From Glandiceps talaboti (lineage: Eukaryota > Hemichordata > Enteropneusta > Spengelidae): DNA of 64,000 bases. The notes beneath the pieces are model-generated. The model saw only the letters and a list, made by a program, of their open reading frames with translations, did not search any database and was not told the origin of the DNA. The stretch spans positions 23,191,225 through 23,255,224 of the forward strand of contig NC_135555.1 in the NCBI RefSeq assembly GCF_964340395.1. Direction: 5' to 3'. The number at the start of each line of letters is the position of its first letter. The stretch's first letter is position 1. Position numbers and translations under genes: made by a program. Below, piece by piece: positions 34,167-46,800 of this stretch.

Positions 34167-34292
34167 AACTCTTCATTCATTCATTCATTCATTCATTCAT
34201 TCATTCATTCATTCATTCATTCATTCAGTGGCTGACTGACTGACTGACTGACTGACTGACTGACTGAATCACTGAATAACTGACTGACTAAC

Positions 34293-34325
<33 letters not shown>

Positions 34326-34363
34326 GACTAACTGACTGACTGACTGACTGACTGACTGACTGA
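34167..34363. repeat. Compound (ATTC)n-(TGAC)n-(TAAC)n-(TGAC)n microsatellite
   Basis: ATTC units (34167-34226), TGAC units (34229-34268), then TAAC units (34285-34325) and TGAC again (34333-34362). The TGAC and TAAC blocks differ by one base per unit. Confidence 0.95.
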
Positions 34364-35247
34364 TCCACACATCCACCTAAACAAAGAACATCCACTGAGA
34401 ATGAATGAAGAATAAGTTTCAACTTCGCAGCAATGAAGCACATGATGCGGTATCGCAGTAACGTTAAATCACGAAATACTCTCAAGAACCTAAAAGGCTA
34501 CGAAAATGTCTTTATTCCTTTTACCTTTTCAAAAAAATCAACAAATAATCAAACAGCAGATCGCATAATGATAAATAAAATAGTGAAAGTAAAATAACTT
34601 CTTGAATATTTCGAGAATGGACGTCGATACACAAAATGATTGATATATATGTTATTATCCAGGTTATCTGGTTAAATATGAAAGGGTAATACAGATGTTT
34701 TGTTCGGATCATAAACAGATTCTTATATTAGAAAAGCGTTTCTATCAATCATTCAAATTTTACCAAATATACTAAATAGCATCGCATTTACCATAACAAG
34801 TTAGTGAAATGAATGTACTTTGTATGAGAATCACGTATATCAGACAATTATTGACGAGAAATGATTAGTTTGTTCATCCGTATCACTTCTCCGACTACCG
34901 CCATATATCACCTCTCTGAAGAATTATGTTGCTACCCTGAGAGCAATTCGTCAAGCAAGTTTTTCAGTTTTTTAGAAATCAATAAATTGGATATCTTTCG
35001 GGCGTTTAAAATCGTGAGATTATTGCAATTCACTTTAATTAATTTGTTTCGCCATCATGCAATTGTCGAGCAATATGAAGGTTGACCCATACGTCTCGAT
35101 CGATATACAATTATCGGCTTGCTACTAGTTAGATCACCTTACACCCCGTCTCGATTAAGGTACATCTGTGACACAGTTTTCCCTTATAGCTACGACAAGA
35201 TATTTTACATACAGTTGGAAGGGGGCGAGAGAAATGGCCTCCGTGCG
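34364..35247. other. Intergenic, nothing recognised
   Basis: AT-rich, no gene supported; a 74-codon frame at 34861-35085 has no recognisable similarity. Confidence 0.5.
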
Positions 35248-35250
35248 TCA

Positions 35251-35297
<47 letters not shown>

Positions 35298-35298
35298 C
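35248..35298. repeat. (GTCT)n microsatellite
   Basis: About 12 GTCT units followed by degenerate GTCCGACCGTCCATCC. Confidence 0.95.
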
Positions 35299-35589
35299 GA
35301 CCGTCCATCCGTGCGAGCGACGTGTTCATTCATTTACCGCCTTCATTCACTAGCTGATATCTGTCAAACCTGGAATCTGGTGATACGAGGAGTAATTAAG
35401 TCCAGAAATGTAAAGAACGATTAAAATCACATATGGCCCGACAGTGAAAAGATTTATATTACTTGTATTGCTTCCCACTTCATTTATACTGTCCTTGTAT
35501 TATAAACACTTTGAACTCACAGATCCCCCCTAAAGGTCGTTGACCTTTTACCTTTTGCTAGCCACACCTGTCAACTCATACTGTTTTAA
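35299..35589. other. Intergenic, nothing recognised
   Basis: Unique sequence between two microsatellites. Confidence 0.5.
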
Positions 35590-35814
35590 TACATACATAC
35601 ATACATGCATACATGCATACATACATACATACACACATACATACATACATACATACATACATACATACATACACACACATACATACATACATACACACAC
35701 ATACATACATACACACATACATACATACATACATACATACATACACACACACATACATACATACATACATACATACATACATACATACATACATACATAC
35801 ATACATACACACAT
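35590..35814. repeat. (CATA)n microsatellite with CACA interruptions
   Basis: CATA array broken at regular places by CACACA segments (about 35631, 35671, 35694, 35712, 35743 and 35806). The phrase GTCAACTCATACT flanks it on both sides (35569-35581 and 35816-35828), so the array sits inside a short direct repeat. Confidence 0.95.
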
Positions 35815-37834
35815 AGTCAACTCATACTATTTTTTTTCAAAGCATGACAATATGATATTATACTTGCTATCCAGGAAGTACGATTATATGTGAATCTAAA
35901 GTTCATTAATTTGAAGTCAAAAGTGTTCAGTTATTAGCAGCACTCTCATGCTGTCTAGCTAATTGGAATACTTGAATCAAGTTACAATTAATTCAAGGAG
36001 GTACTATTTCTTGAGATTATAGACACGAAAATGTCAAATTGAGCAAAATAAATATGCAAACTAGACAAATAACATTAATTGAATTTTAGATGTAGCAATA
36101 TATTATTTTATATTTAATGTTTCCTAAAAGGAAAAGGGCACACACTGTGTGCTGTCATGTACAATCTTATATAATATGCAATCTATATTCACCGAGTTTT
36201 ATAAAAAAAAACAATATGATCTCCGTATACCCTCCGTGATCTTGGTCACATGTATTATATACAACATTTATCGGTTCTATAAATGTTGATGGCACCCAGA
36301 ACCCGAATGACAGATGGAGAGACACTAAATTGACAGTTAGACTGACAGACGGACATACACAGGGTTTCATATATCAGTTTTGTCTATCTCTTGGGCTCTT
36401 GCTAATATGAAAAAACAATCTCTGTCCACTCATCTTGAATCTAACACCGATAGAGTTTACTTATTTCAAAATTCTTACGTCATGGCCTGTAAAAGAACGG
36501 AATGTACGTCCTTATTAAACTCAAAGGAAACTGATATTCACTTGTAAGTCAACAAAATATAACTTTCATCCCGTATTTCTTATCTGCCAATTTTGGAGCA
36601 AATATATAGTTTCATGCTCACATCTCTGAAAACAGAAACACTTTTTCTAGTTTGTATGTCGCCGTATTTACGATCTCTGGCCCATGATTTTATAATCTGG
36701 TTGCTAATACAACATTGAAGACCTTACAATTATTACAAAGTGGGTCATCAAATTTATCATACGCTCATGAGGTGAACTCTTGCAGGATTAAAACGTTACC
36801 AGCGTCCCACAAAAAATCCATCCGTAATTAACTGTCACATGAGTAGCATTGCTAATGGGAGAGAAGAAAGGCAAGTTAATAGTCTGGACAGCACTATTCC
36901 TAGGATAAACATTTTCGGATACCAATTTGTCATTCAGCAAAAAAGACAACATGAAAAGGGTCCGTGTATGCATGTAGATTTAAAAAAGAAAGTGTCATTA
37001 TGGAAATGATCATTCGTTGTTGAAACCATGCGTACGAAGATACAAACAAGCTAATACGGGTGTTGGAGATCACCTTGATGCGCCATTCAGAGTAGAAGTC
37101 AACGAGAAGTACGAGACAAGAGCTCCCGTAGAAACAGTGGCTTTAGGATAAAGAGTAAATCGTGTTTACTGCTTGTCATGATTTGCAGTCAGCCCTTCTC
37201 TTCAAATCACTATTACAATTCATCAAATATAATTTACTGGACTGACAACAACGTTATTAAAAGGATTTCCAATTTGATTGACAATGATTACTTACTTCAC
37301 ACATGGCATGCTGTTCAAGAAACTTCAAATGTGTCTTGACAACTTGTTATCTCCAAATAAAATATGTAGACGGTGGGTAGTTATATAATTAGCATTTTAA
37401 TGCTGTTTTGTTATTATCCAACTGAGAAAACTATTACATTTAACTGAATAATTTATCCTACAGTGAGCTGTGTAAACAGTAATACAATTTACACCCAGTT
37501 CACATTTGCAATACTGACGAGTAAAAACTCTTGCATGAAGCGTTGGTACTTTGACCCATCTCATTGATTTTCAATCGTGATTTTGTGCATACAACCGGTT
37601 TGATTTGTTGTGTTGTTTAAATCATGATTATGGACATTTACATTACTAGCTTTTATCCATACCAACACGTTTTGATAAAGGCTTAAAATGCATGACCTGC
37701 TATCCAAATATCCACAGGCAATAAGCCATAAATCTAATTGTTTCTACATTCTTTGTAAGGATGTCAAGGTACATGGCAAATAACACAAATGTTCACATAT
37801 TGTCAAGAGAAGGAATGACCAAGACGGAAATCAA
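35815..37834. other. Intergenic, nothing recognised
   Basis: A 2-kb AT-rich stretch with no gene, RNA gene or repeat that I can support. Confidence 0.5.
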
Positions 37835-38372
37835 AGTGTGTACATACATTAATCCACTACAATGAAAGTTTGTGCATTCATGTAATCACTTCAATCAAAG
37901 TGTGTACATTCTTGTAATCCACTACAGTCAAATTATGTACATTCTTGTAATCCACTACAATCAAAGTGTGTACATTCCTGTAATCACTACAATCAAAGTG
38001 TGTACATTCTTGTAATCACTACAATCAAAGTGTGTGCATTCTTGTAATCCACTACAATAAAAGTGTGTACATTCTTGTAATACACTACAATCAAAGTGTG
38101 TACATTCCTGTAATCACTACAATCAAAGTGTGTACATTCTTGTAATCACTACAATCAAAGTGTGTGCATTCTTGTAATCCACTACAATAAAAGTGTGTAC
38201 ATTCTTGTAATACACTACAATCAAAGTGTGTACATTCCTGTAATCACTGCAATCAAAGTGTGTACATTCTTGCAATCCACTACAATCAAAGTGTGTACAT
38301 TCTTGTAATACACTACAATCAAAGTGTGTACATTCTTGTAATCCTCTACAATTAAAGTGTGTACATTCTTGT
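37835..38372. repeat. 33-bp minisatellite
   Basis: About 16 copies of a 32-33-bp unit with core AATCAAAGTGTGTACATTCT followed by TGTAATC(C)ACTAC. Units with and without the extra C alternate in a pattern that repeats (37935-38105 versus 38070-38240), pointing to block duplication. The minus-strand frame with repeated ECTHFDC is an artefact. Confidence 0.95.
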
Positions 38373-38407
38373 GCTATGCTGTTATGTGCCGTACTGTACC
38401 GTCCCGT

Positions 38408-38471
38408 TCCGTTCCATATTGTACTGTACTGTACTGTACTGTACTGTACTGTACTGTACTGTACTGTACTG
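38408..38471. repeat. (TACTG)n pentanucleotide array
   Basis: About 11 perfect TACTG units, preceded by TACTGTACCGTCCCGTTCCG, which look like mutated units. It starts only 35 bp from the minisatellite end. Confidence 0.95.
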
Positions 38472-38620
38472 GGTGTATACTGAACATCAATCTTCAAAAG
38501 TTCAAAATGCACAAATTGGACTGCTCAAAATCCCATGATTATTTTAATGTATGTATAAATCTAGGGAACGATTAGTAACAGATTAGTTCGCATGATGATC
38601 CTAGCCTGAACATTAATTGA

Positions 38621-38763
38621 CACACACACACACACACACACACACTGACATAATACATACATACACACACACACATACACACACACACACTGACATAATA
38701 CATACATACATACATACATACATACATACATACATACATACATACATACATACATACATACAA
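38621..38763. repeat. (CA)n/(CATA)n compound microsatellite
   Basis: CA repeats, the phrase ACTGACATAATACATACAT appearing twice (about 38644 and 38689), then about 17 CATA units. The duplicated phrase shows a local block duplication of about 45 bp. Confidence 0.95.
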
Positions 38764-39962
38764 TTGTGTGAATCAAATCTTCGATTGTACATGTACATCT
38801 AGAGAGCAAGGTGCAGTTCTAAGCTGGTATGCACATATTTCAAATAGTAAACTAGCTTGACTACAAACTTGATATAGTTAACCAGTCTAGAGTAGAAAAG
38901 ATTACATTTCGTGGGGCGAGTGAGCCGTACTACCAAAGTCATAAAAAACCCAAGTCATATTCGAGCTGAAAAGCTTTCGGTACACACATCCTTACGTCCC
39001 AATCTAGGTTGTGACCATATATGGTCATATACTGGAGGGGGGGGGGGGCGCATGAGCTATGTCAAGTAAATCCCACATTCAGGACTTACCTTTTTAACAT
39101 ACTCCTTATACGACAAACACATTTTATTTGGTAATATTTTTTTAATGCGATAAACCGATGCAGAGCGAATTTAGAGGGAGGATGAGTAAAGTGTGATAAC
39201 TGTGAAGGCATAATCTGGAAATTGGATTATTATACGGGTATAATCGTGTCATTTTCTATAGCACTATGGAGTACTCAATTTGACTCTAAAAATATTTGGT
39301 ACTACATCTTATGTTTCATCGTTATCCCCCCACCCCAAGGTGAAATCAACAAATACCACGTATCTGAATATAAGGAATGATATTTTCCATCGGACAAAAT
39401 TCCACATTTGGTGAAAATTAAAGCAAGATTCTAAAGGCGTTTTTTACCTACAACATCACACACGGCTTTATAAAGATTATGATAATATCTTGTATCACTG
39501 CTTCGCCTTGTGTAAATGCTGGTATTTCGTGTCCTCCATGTTTTCGCCGTTTTTCTATTTCCTAATGGGTATCACTCGTCCCCAGACGACCTTTAAGTAT
39601 AAAATGAAGAGATGTCTTTCTAATTAAATGAATGTAATGGAAAGATTTTGTTCCACTGGAGTAATTCAATGTGCCTACGTCCCAGAGGAATTTAGACACG
39701 AACGAGTCGATATGCTGTTCACTCTAGTGTCCCCAGCTGGTTTCTGTCATAGGAAACAACAAAGTACTGGAGGTTTGCAAATTAGGGACACAATTTGATT
39801 GGCTATTTTAATGCGGGTTATGACGATGGCAGGTTAGGGCAGGTACGACAGGTTAGGGCAGATTTGTTACATTGATATATGGGTTGTCGTGTTTTGTGGT
39901 TTGGAAATATCACTTGGGGGACTGTCGACACAAATCATTTATTCTGTCTGAATGAGTAATAT
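38764..39962. other. Intergenic; palindrome and G-run
   Basis: Holds a perfect 16-bp palindrome TGACCATATATGGTCA at 39012-39027, 9 bp before a run of G (39036-39048). A CAGGTTAGGGCAG phrase is duplicated at 39830-39862. No gene seen. Confidence 0.55.
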
Positions 39963-39963
39963 A

Positions 39964-40008
<45 letters not shown>

Positions 40009-40063
40009 GCCTGCCCGTCTGCCTGTCTGTCTGCCTGCCTGTCCGTCCACGAGCCAGCCTCTC

Positions 40064-40133
<70 letters not shown>

Positions 40134-40147
40134 ATGTCATGTCATGT
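39963..40147. repeat. (GTCT)n microsatellite with (TGTCA)n tail
   Basis: Two GTCT arrays (39966-40028 and 40067-40132) separated by CTGCC-rich units, ending in three GTCAT units. Confidence 0.96.
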
Positions 40148-42047
40148 ATGCCCCTTGCATTCACCTGTCTATTTCGGCTGGTCTTTGTACATTAATTGAT
40201 GTACGTGTATTTATGCTGGACTGTCTACACCTTTCTCACAACGATTCCGCTTTATATTTCCCTTTCACTATGGTTGATGTCAGGGAAGTTATAACTGCAT
40301 TTCTTTTCATTAACCCCTAATTAAATCTCATCTATTTTCTCAAAAAAAAAGTATACTTTAGCTTTTAGTCTTTTCTATTTCCGCTATGAATTCAATTAAT
40401 AACACCTGCAAGAATACTAACAGGAAGAACGTTAGGAAAAGAATTGTTATCCAATCTTTGCACTTTCCTTTTAAACATCAGTAGCATTACACTATTGCAT
40501 TTTTATTGCACCTACTAATCTTCAGGCCGGGAAGGACTAGCATAAAGCTGACATCCGGGACCTCAGAATTGTTTGTGAGAATTTGAGTGAACATTCTAGT
40601 GAACGAACGTTCTAGACCGTCTGTTGTGTGAATGTACATCCCGTGATAGTTATTGACAAAAAAGTAGAAAATAAGTAGACGCATGGATGTCGTTCATTCT
40701 CTCTTTAAGAAATACCCAATTAAACTTCATGGTATAGCGAGATAGTATCATATTTATTTGAATCTGTATAGGACAAGGTCCGATGGAGACAGTTGAAGGC
40801 AAATTCCCGACGCACGACTAGACAGGAGAAGCGATCTCTTGGCTTCGTAAATGAAGCAGAAAACTATGAATTATAGTCTTCAGTGGAGCACAAATTTCTT
40901 TACAACGTATTCAAGTCATAACTCTAGAGCTGAAGGGAGATAATCAGAGCTAAGTTAGATTCATTTTCATTGCCCATATAGCGCATGACACTTATTTATG
41001 CAATCTCGCTCTTAAACTTGGATTGTAACATTGTTGTTATCGTTCGTGGTCAATACTTGATTTTTTAAAAACAAAAACAAAAGTATATTACCTAATACTG
41101 CAAGGCATTTGAGGATTGGTGATCGTGTTTTGAGTTCCTACATGATTTATGTGATCGAAATTGTGAAGCGGAGGAAAAGGCGTGTTTTCAAATGTTGAAT
41201 GCATCTAGATTTATTGAGGTGATTTCATGACATTTCAAAAGTCCGTTCTTCAGCAAAACACCGCAGAAGATGAGAATAATCAGGGTTGTCATAGCAATTT
41301 CACGATGTTAACACCCTGTCGTTGAGATTTTGTGATGGAAATTCGATTACACTTTGATTTGATAATGTACTGCATTCTTCATTTTTGGCTGCAAAGTGGT
41401 TTGACGTTGCTGTGATATAGATTGACGAGGAGTAAAAGTCGGGAATATGCTCGGAATTTGACATGTTCATATAGGAAAATGTCTGTGTACTCAGAGTAAC
41501 AATAGCCAGCCCTTTCACGGATTGGATAACAACCACGTGACTCTTCATTTCATTTTTTTCTTTAGGTTTGCACATGTGAGTCTCCCATTTAACGAGACTG
41601 CGCACAATGATTGAGGTATGTACAGACTCTGGCTAGCGGAAAAGGCATATGACAACTGCCATCGTATGCGAAGGGAGATATTGATGAATATAGCAGAACA
41701 CACTGTCTGTTCGTAGTACAAGACGTAGCAATCAGACCCACAGCCTTAAAATATTCATCCAGGCAAATTACTCATTGCTGAACGCGTGATACCATCTTCG
41801 AATCATTTGCAAGGATTTTTCACACGTTAGAATGTTTGAACTCTTCTAAATTGATTTCTTGGACGTGGAGTGGATTATTTTGTGTCTAACGTACCTATTT
41901 TTGAGCGGTACAAGTTGAAAGCTTTTTTGAACTTCGGGTGTAGTCAGTTTACCCTTGGCTTCAAGAAAATTGTCGCTGGCGACGACGAGAGGGAAAATTT
42001 ACATCGAAACGTTTTCGCTAAAATCACGCAAGGAGAGCAGTGACCAA
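40148..42047. other. Upstream region of the glycine receptor-like gene
   Basis: A 1.9-kb stretch before the first coding exon. It must contain the promoter and 5' UTR if the exon 1 start is right, but I see no convincing TATA box or initiator. A 101-codon minus-strand frame (41300-41605) has no recognisable similarity. Confidence 0.4.
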
Positions 42048-42130
42048 ATGTTAATAACAATACAGGACCGTCGTTTGCCGATTTGCTTATTTCTCCTTGC
42101 AAGCTTTTCCTGCACAGAGTCTTCTGCTCG
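42048..42130 (+). CDS. GLRA: Glycine receptor-like subunit, exon 1 (signal peptide)
   Basis: First coding exon of a Cys-loop (pentameric) ligand-gated channel. In glycine receptors five such subunits form a chloride channel in the postsynaptic membrane. From ATG 42048 the exon encodes MLITIQDRRLPICLFLLASF then SCTESSA: a short basic region, a hydrophobic core and a small-residue end, as expected for a signal peptide. It ends with two bases of a codon before a consensus gtaagt donor, and exon 2 begins with the single base that completes it, giving RRETVHATLN. No homology can be seen in a signal peptide, so this exon rests on its position, donor, phase and hydrophobic profile. An upstream 5' exon is possible. 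Confidence 0.75.
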
Positions 42131-42477
42131 GTAAGTATCTGTAATAAATATTTCGTAGCTCTGTAGTACTTTGACTGTTCAGATATCACTACCCAGGTTG
42201 ACTAAACTCGTAATGCATGGTGAGTGACGGCATTCGAAGAGTGATTCCAAAATGCATGTTAGATCGTTATGTAAATCGGATTTCCATCAGTTTCGCCAAT
42301 TTGCAAACTCCAGTTCGATATATGTAAGAAAACCAACTCCATACCTTGCCTGCAAGCGATGTTGTTATCGATTTGCACATACATACTATCGAAATGATAG
42401 CAAATGCTTCATATACAATACAAACGTAATAACTTAGTGATAGACTGTTTTTTTTATTTCTTGTTAATCAATTTCAG
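42131..42477. other. Glycine receptor-like gene, intron 1
   Basis: A 347-bp intron with gtaagt donor and a TTTCAG acceptor behind a T-rich tract. No other feature. Confidence 0.75.
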
Positions 42478-42575
42478 GAGAGAAACTGTCCATGCTACAC
42501 TGAACAGTACAGCCTCGGAATTGCTTGATCAACTGCTAGATGAATACGATATTCGAATTAGACCAAACTTCAACG
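42478..42575 (+). CDS. GLRA: Glycine receptor-like subunit, exon 2 (N-terminal helix)
   Basis: 98-bp exon (1 + 32 codons + 1). It encodes ELLDQLLDEYDIRIRPNFN, matching the N-terminal alpha helix and following Y-D-x-R-I-R-P-N-F motif that opens the extracellular domain of glycine receptors. LNSTAS holds a potential N-glycosylation site (NST). The acceptor is ATTTCAG and the donor gtacgt; the split Gly codon is completed by exon 3. This segment lies at the outer top of the receptor. Confidence 0.9.
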
Positions 42576-43803
42576 GTACGTACATAAGATGCATTGCTGT
42601 CTTTATAGACAACCGCCCCTTCAAGTTACGGACGTTCTTGAGATCTTTAAACAAATACAATCTCTTCAAAATGCTCCAAGCAAAACATGACAAAACTCAG
42701 AACCTCAAGGAAACTATTTCCCATGGAGGTCGTTAATGGATTTGTGTTTGCAATTAATTTCACTGAGTACGGCCATAAAACACACAGTCCCCATCTCCTG
42801 CGAGTCTTTGTTGCACTAAGTAAATTTCTGACGGTTTCCGGGGCAAATTAGGCTTGCGTTTAAGGCCTTTTGAGAGAATAAATCAGAAAAAAGTGCACCT
42901 TGAGTGTTTCTTAGGAAAGCATTGTACCTTTGTTGTCTCACTCATTCTATTCAATTATCTACCAGTAAAACATTTCACAGGTAAATGTAGTCCTGTGAAT
43001 GTTTTTCAACAAAGTACCAACCCTTACGTAATGTATGTCTAACATACTTTCCGTTTCAAAGTAAAGCTTAACCAACAGTACGAACAATAGGTAACAATCT
43101 TTGATACGGTAATCTCTTTTGACAAGCTGCAAGCCTCATTAATCTGTGGATTTATTTTTTGATCGTGCACTCAATCATGAGTATTAACGATTTCACAACT
43201 AGAATCAAGGTTATCACATTAATACATTCAGGTATTCGAAAAAAACCCCACCTTCTCTCAGATCAATTATAACCCTCCGTCATCTCAAGAAGACTCTCCA
43301 CTTAAAAGTACATACCCTGAAAGTCTAATCTACCTCTATGCTTAAAGCAAGATAAGCGATTGTGATGCTTCTGAGTGTTCGACATACGCCATTCAGTGTT
43401 AGGAGTGAAAGAAAACCTTACTTTATTGCGATTCACAATCACACGTTTTATTACGTGACGCGTGTTAGAAATCAATTGATTTAGCTGAGCTATCTACGCT
43501 CTGTCGTGGTTACGATTGCTCTTTTCTTTCGCTATGTCTGGTACGGCTTTTATCTGTTACCCCCTGTCAATCCTATACTATTTATTGATGTATACGTGTA
43601 TAAAATCCTCCCCGTTACTTTCTTTAATACGTAATACGTGTAACTATTGGCAAATTTATCTACTATCCCGGCCAAATCAGAGTTATGATTGGGCATATTC
43701 TGTTCCAATGTCTGGTTAAGCTGCCTATTCATCCAAACACAGTTCCTCTTCGTTGTTGTGCTTTCATGTAGCTAAATATTCAATTGCTCTTTATACTCCT
43801 TAG
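42576..43803. other. Glycine receptor-like gene, intron 2
   Basis: A 1228-bp intron, phase-consistent on both sides. No internal repeat or gene recognised. Confidence 0.8.
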
Positions 43804-43874
43804 GTCCTCCGACGCTCGTCGAATGCGATATGTACATATACAGCGGATTTGATTCGGTGACAGAAACCACAATG
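43804..43874 (+). CDS. GLRA: Glycine receptor-like subunit, exon 3
   Basis: 71-bp exon (2 bases + 23 codons) reading (G)PPTLVECDMYIYSGFDSV and then TETTM. It aligns with the GPPVNVxCNIFINSFGSI then AETTM strand of vertebrate glycine receptors. One residue is extra within the SGF turn, so the exon is 3 bp longer than the corresponding 68-bp vertebrate exon (size from memory). The acceptor is CTCCTTAG and the donor gtaatt. The strand forms part of the beta sandwich near the subunit interface. Confidence 0.92.
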
Positions 43875-46800
43875 GTAATTATATTTTTTTTGTAAATATT
43901 GTTATGGATTCAATCATTGAGAATTCTAAAGCACTTATTTTGTAGACCATTCATGTTTGTAATTAAAGCTGGATTTACTTTATTTAAGGGTTACTAAAAC
44001 TCAGGTGGTCTGTTTTCTATAGTTGTATACTCAATCAAAAGATGTTTTTCTTACCGCATAAGAAATGCCACTCACACAACAACTCTCTCCCACGCTGGCG
44101 AAACAACAGTAGTTCTCTCTATGAGTCCGTTATATACTTGTCAAAATCGATCACCGATATCCCGCATACCTGCAGTCAATAGTTTGAAGATGGTGGATGA
44201 CCCTTATTTGTATTGATTAGTACGTCTAATCCTTGTCACTCAACAAGTTCCTGGTTGTATTGATCCTGTATATTTTCACCTCCTCGGAAAGATACACGTA
44301 CTTAATGTCTCCGTAGAAGCCAGTGTCTGTTAATATTTGATTAGCTGTATGTGACATGAAATACACAGCTCGATTACAGTGCAGAGGGGTCACGTTGTTC
44401 TAGGAATAGTTATGTATATACAATTTAGATTTTGTTCAACTCATATTGAAATGGACTTACCACGAATTTCTCATTCCTTGGGATTAATGGTTGTCATAGA
44501 TTCTATATACGAATTGAATTTAAATTTGTCCATTGAACGCTGAATCACATAACAGAGGTTAATCAAGCTATTTATTTCATGAATACATATTCTTCATATG
44601 CGACTTATTAAATGTGATTTTAATGTTCTTTTAAAAGGAGGTAAAATGAACTAAAAAGTAATTATTGTTGCAAAATCAGTATTGCTAATATTCTTGGTTT
44701 TGTTAGTCATAATAAATTGAATTTGATGGAAACGGTAATTTCAATCGGAATGTGAGTATTTGCTTCGATAAGCATCGCTAAGATAAGGTAAGAAAGAAAC
44801 TAAATAAATTAAGACTTAACTAGAAAATGAAAGACCTAAAGGTTTACTTTCCCTTATATATATTGGACGGAAAAGGTATCCCGAGCTGTATATTCGGAGC
44901 TCATCAAACATTATGCTAACACAAAAGACGAACTGGTCATGAATATTGTATTATATAAAACTTAAATAGCCACTAAATTGTTATTCCACTTCTAGTTAGT
45001 GAAATTAATCAGATCTTTCCCTCAGCAGAAATATGGCGCGCAGCTCATCTGTGAGGTCGATTTATTGTCATGATCATCAAACATCGAAGCGTAACGTTAA
45101 AAGAATGTTGTGAATTTCATTTTGCGGATTGTACGGATTTTAACCTTATTGTAAAGACCAGTCCTTTTACGATTAATACATTCGTTATCGCCTATTCTAT
45201 TTAACCAGACACTTAACTCCATTTCTTATGGCTAGCAACCCCCCCCCCCCCCTGTAATGAACAAAACAGCATGACCACATCTCAATAAATCATACACTTA
45301 CAACTTGATGTTTGAAGAAATTGGTGTCATTTGGGCTATGCTTTGAATTCGAGTTGTGTGTTTATATAGGGACAGAGTGTTGTATATTTGTTTGACATCG
45401 CAAATCAAATGCTTAGAGTGATATAGCAGTCACTTGGTGTCATGTCATGGCTGTGTTTGTACTTAATCATTAATGGGTATTTGTTCGCGAGGTAGACTAT
45501 TAAAATCTAATGATGTACACGTACATGGGGAAAATTGATATGTTTTGGCAACACTGTTTAATTGTAAACGCGATTATAAGCTGGAGACACGTCGATCGCA
45601 TTCTAATTAATAAACCTATGTAATCATTATTTCAAAGGGGAATCAATACTTATTAAGTCATTAGCAGAGCGGACAAACCTTTACTCTTTGTATCACTAAT
45701 GGTTGAGATAATCATACGTTTTAGGTGGGTTCTAATTAATCGACTAAACAAGCCAGACAATGGATAATATAAGGATAACTTGTTAACGTGATGCTGATAT
45801 CTCAAACCAGGTATCCGGATAGCATTAACATTGTGTCTACAAAGAACAAAAAATTATGCACACTACGCTACAATTCGCATTATATTTAAAACTGATTCAT
45901 GCGTAAGTTTTTAATACCGAAAGTATGCCAACGTTTTATTGATAGGAAATTTTCAATACAATTTGACAATTGTAAGTTTTTGAATAAAATAATCATTGGT
46001 CGCGTAAACTTTTTTCTGACGCATGTGTAATTTCAACATAACAAAAATGACTATGATACGTATTTATGATTCACAGTTTTGAAGTGTATGAATGATTCAC
46101 CAACAACACGTGCACTGTGTGTACACACTCGATATTCTGATAGCCTTGGTCGGGGAATGCGTCTAGGGAATATATATCTTACACTGCAATTCATTGCGAA
46201 GTCTAATCTATCCTCAAAGCATGCAGCTGTATTCGATATAAAGCAGATACATTGTGGCAGCCATCTTAATTGATTTGCCTAGCTCTTCTTTCATATATAA
46301 TTACGCCTTGCCTAATATACTGAACTATAGCATGCAGGAACCCAATGTTGACAAGTCTGGGTTTACACGTCGGATCTCTTGTCACTTAAATCACTGTATT
46401 TCACTAAGAAATACTGCAAATAAAACAAACCAGACGTTCGTCATTTTTGATTTTTATTAAACTTGCATATTAAGCAGATAGAATGTATATGCATTGCACG
46501 TACTGTAAGTACTTTTAGAAAAGCCTTTCCCATTTATGATTGAAGAGGTGTTAATCATCTTTGTGACGAAATCGCGGAAGTATGTCTTGTGTGTATATTA
46601 TAACGTTGCGGTTTGTCATTATTTTGCTATTACATATATTGATCAGAAAGTGTGTTTCATTATTTTAATGGCTTCCATAAAGTGAAGTAGTTTCTGTTAA
46701 TCGAAAGCTCAAATGTTAACTAAAATCCGAAATCACGCCTTTAAATACAATTATGTTGCGAACTTATGTAAATACTACATAAAAGGAATTTAGAAAATAG

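Noticed and set aside
37835-38372. CRISPR-like alternation of repeat and spacer
   Set aside because: Units are contiguous 32-33-bp tandem copies without unique spacers, in a eukaryotic genome.
41300-41605. 101-codon minus-strand open frame upstream of the glycine receptor-like gene
   Set aside because: No protein similarity recognised and it opposes the supported gene; treated as chance.
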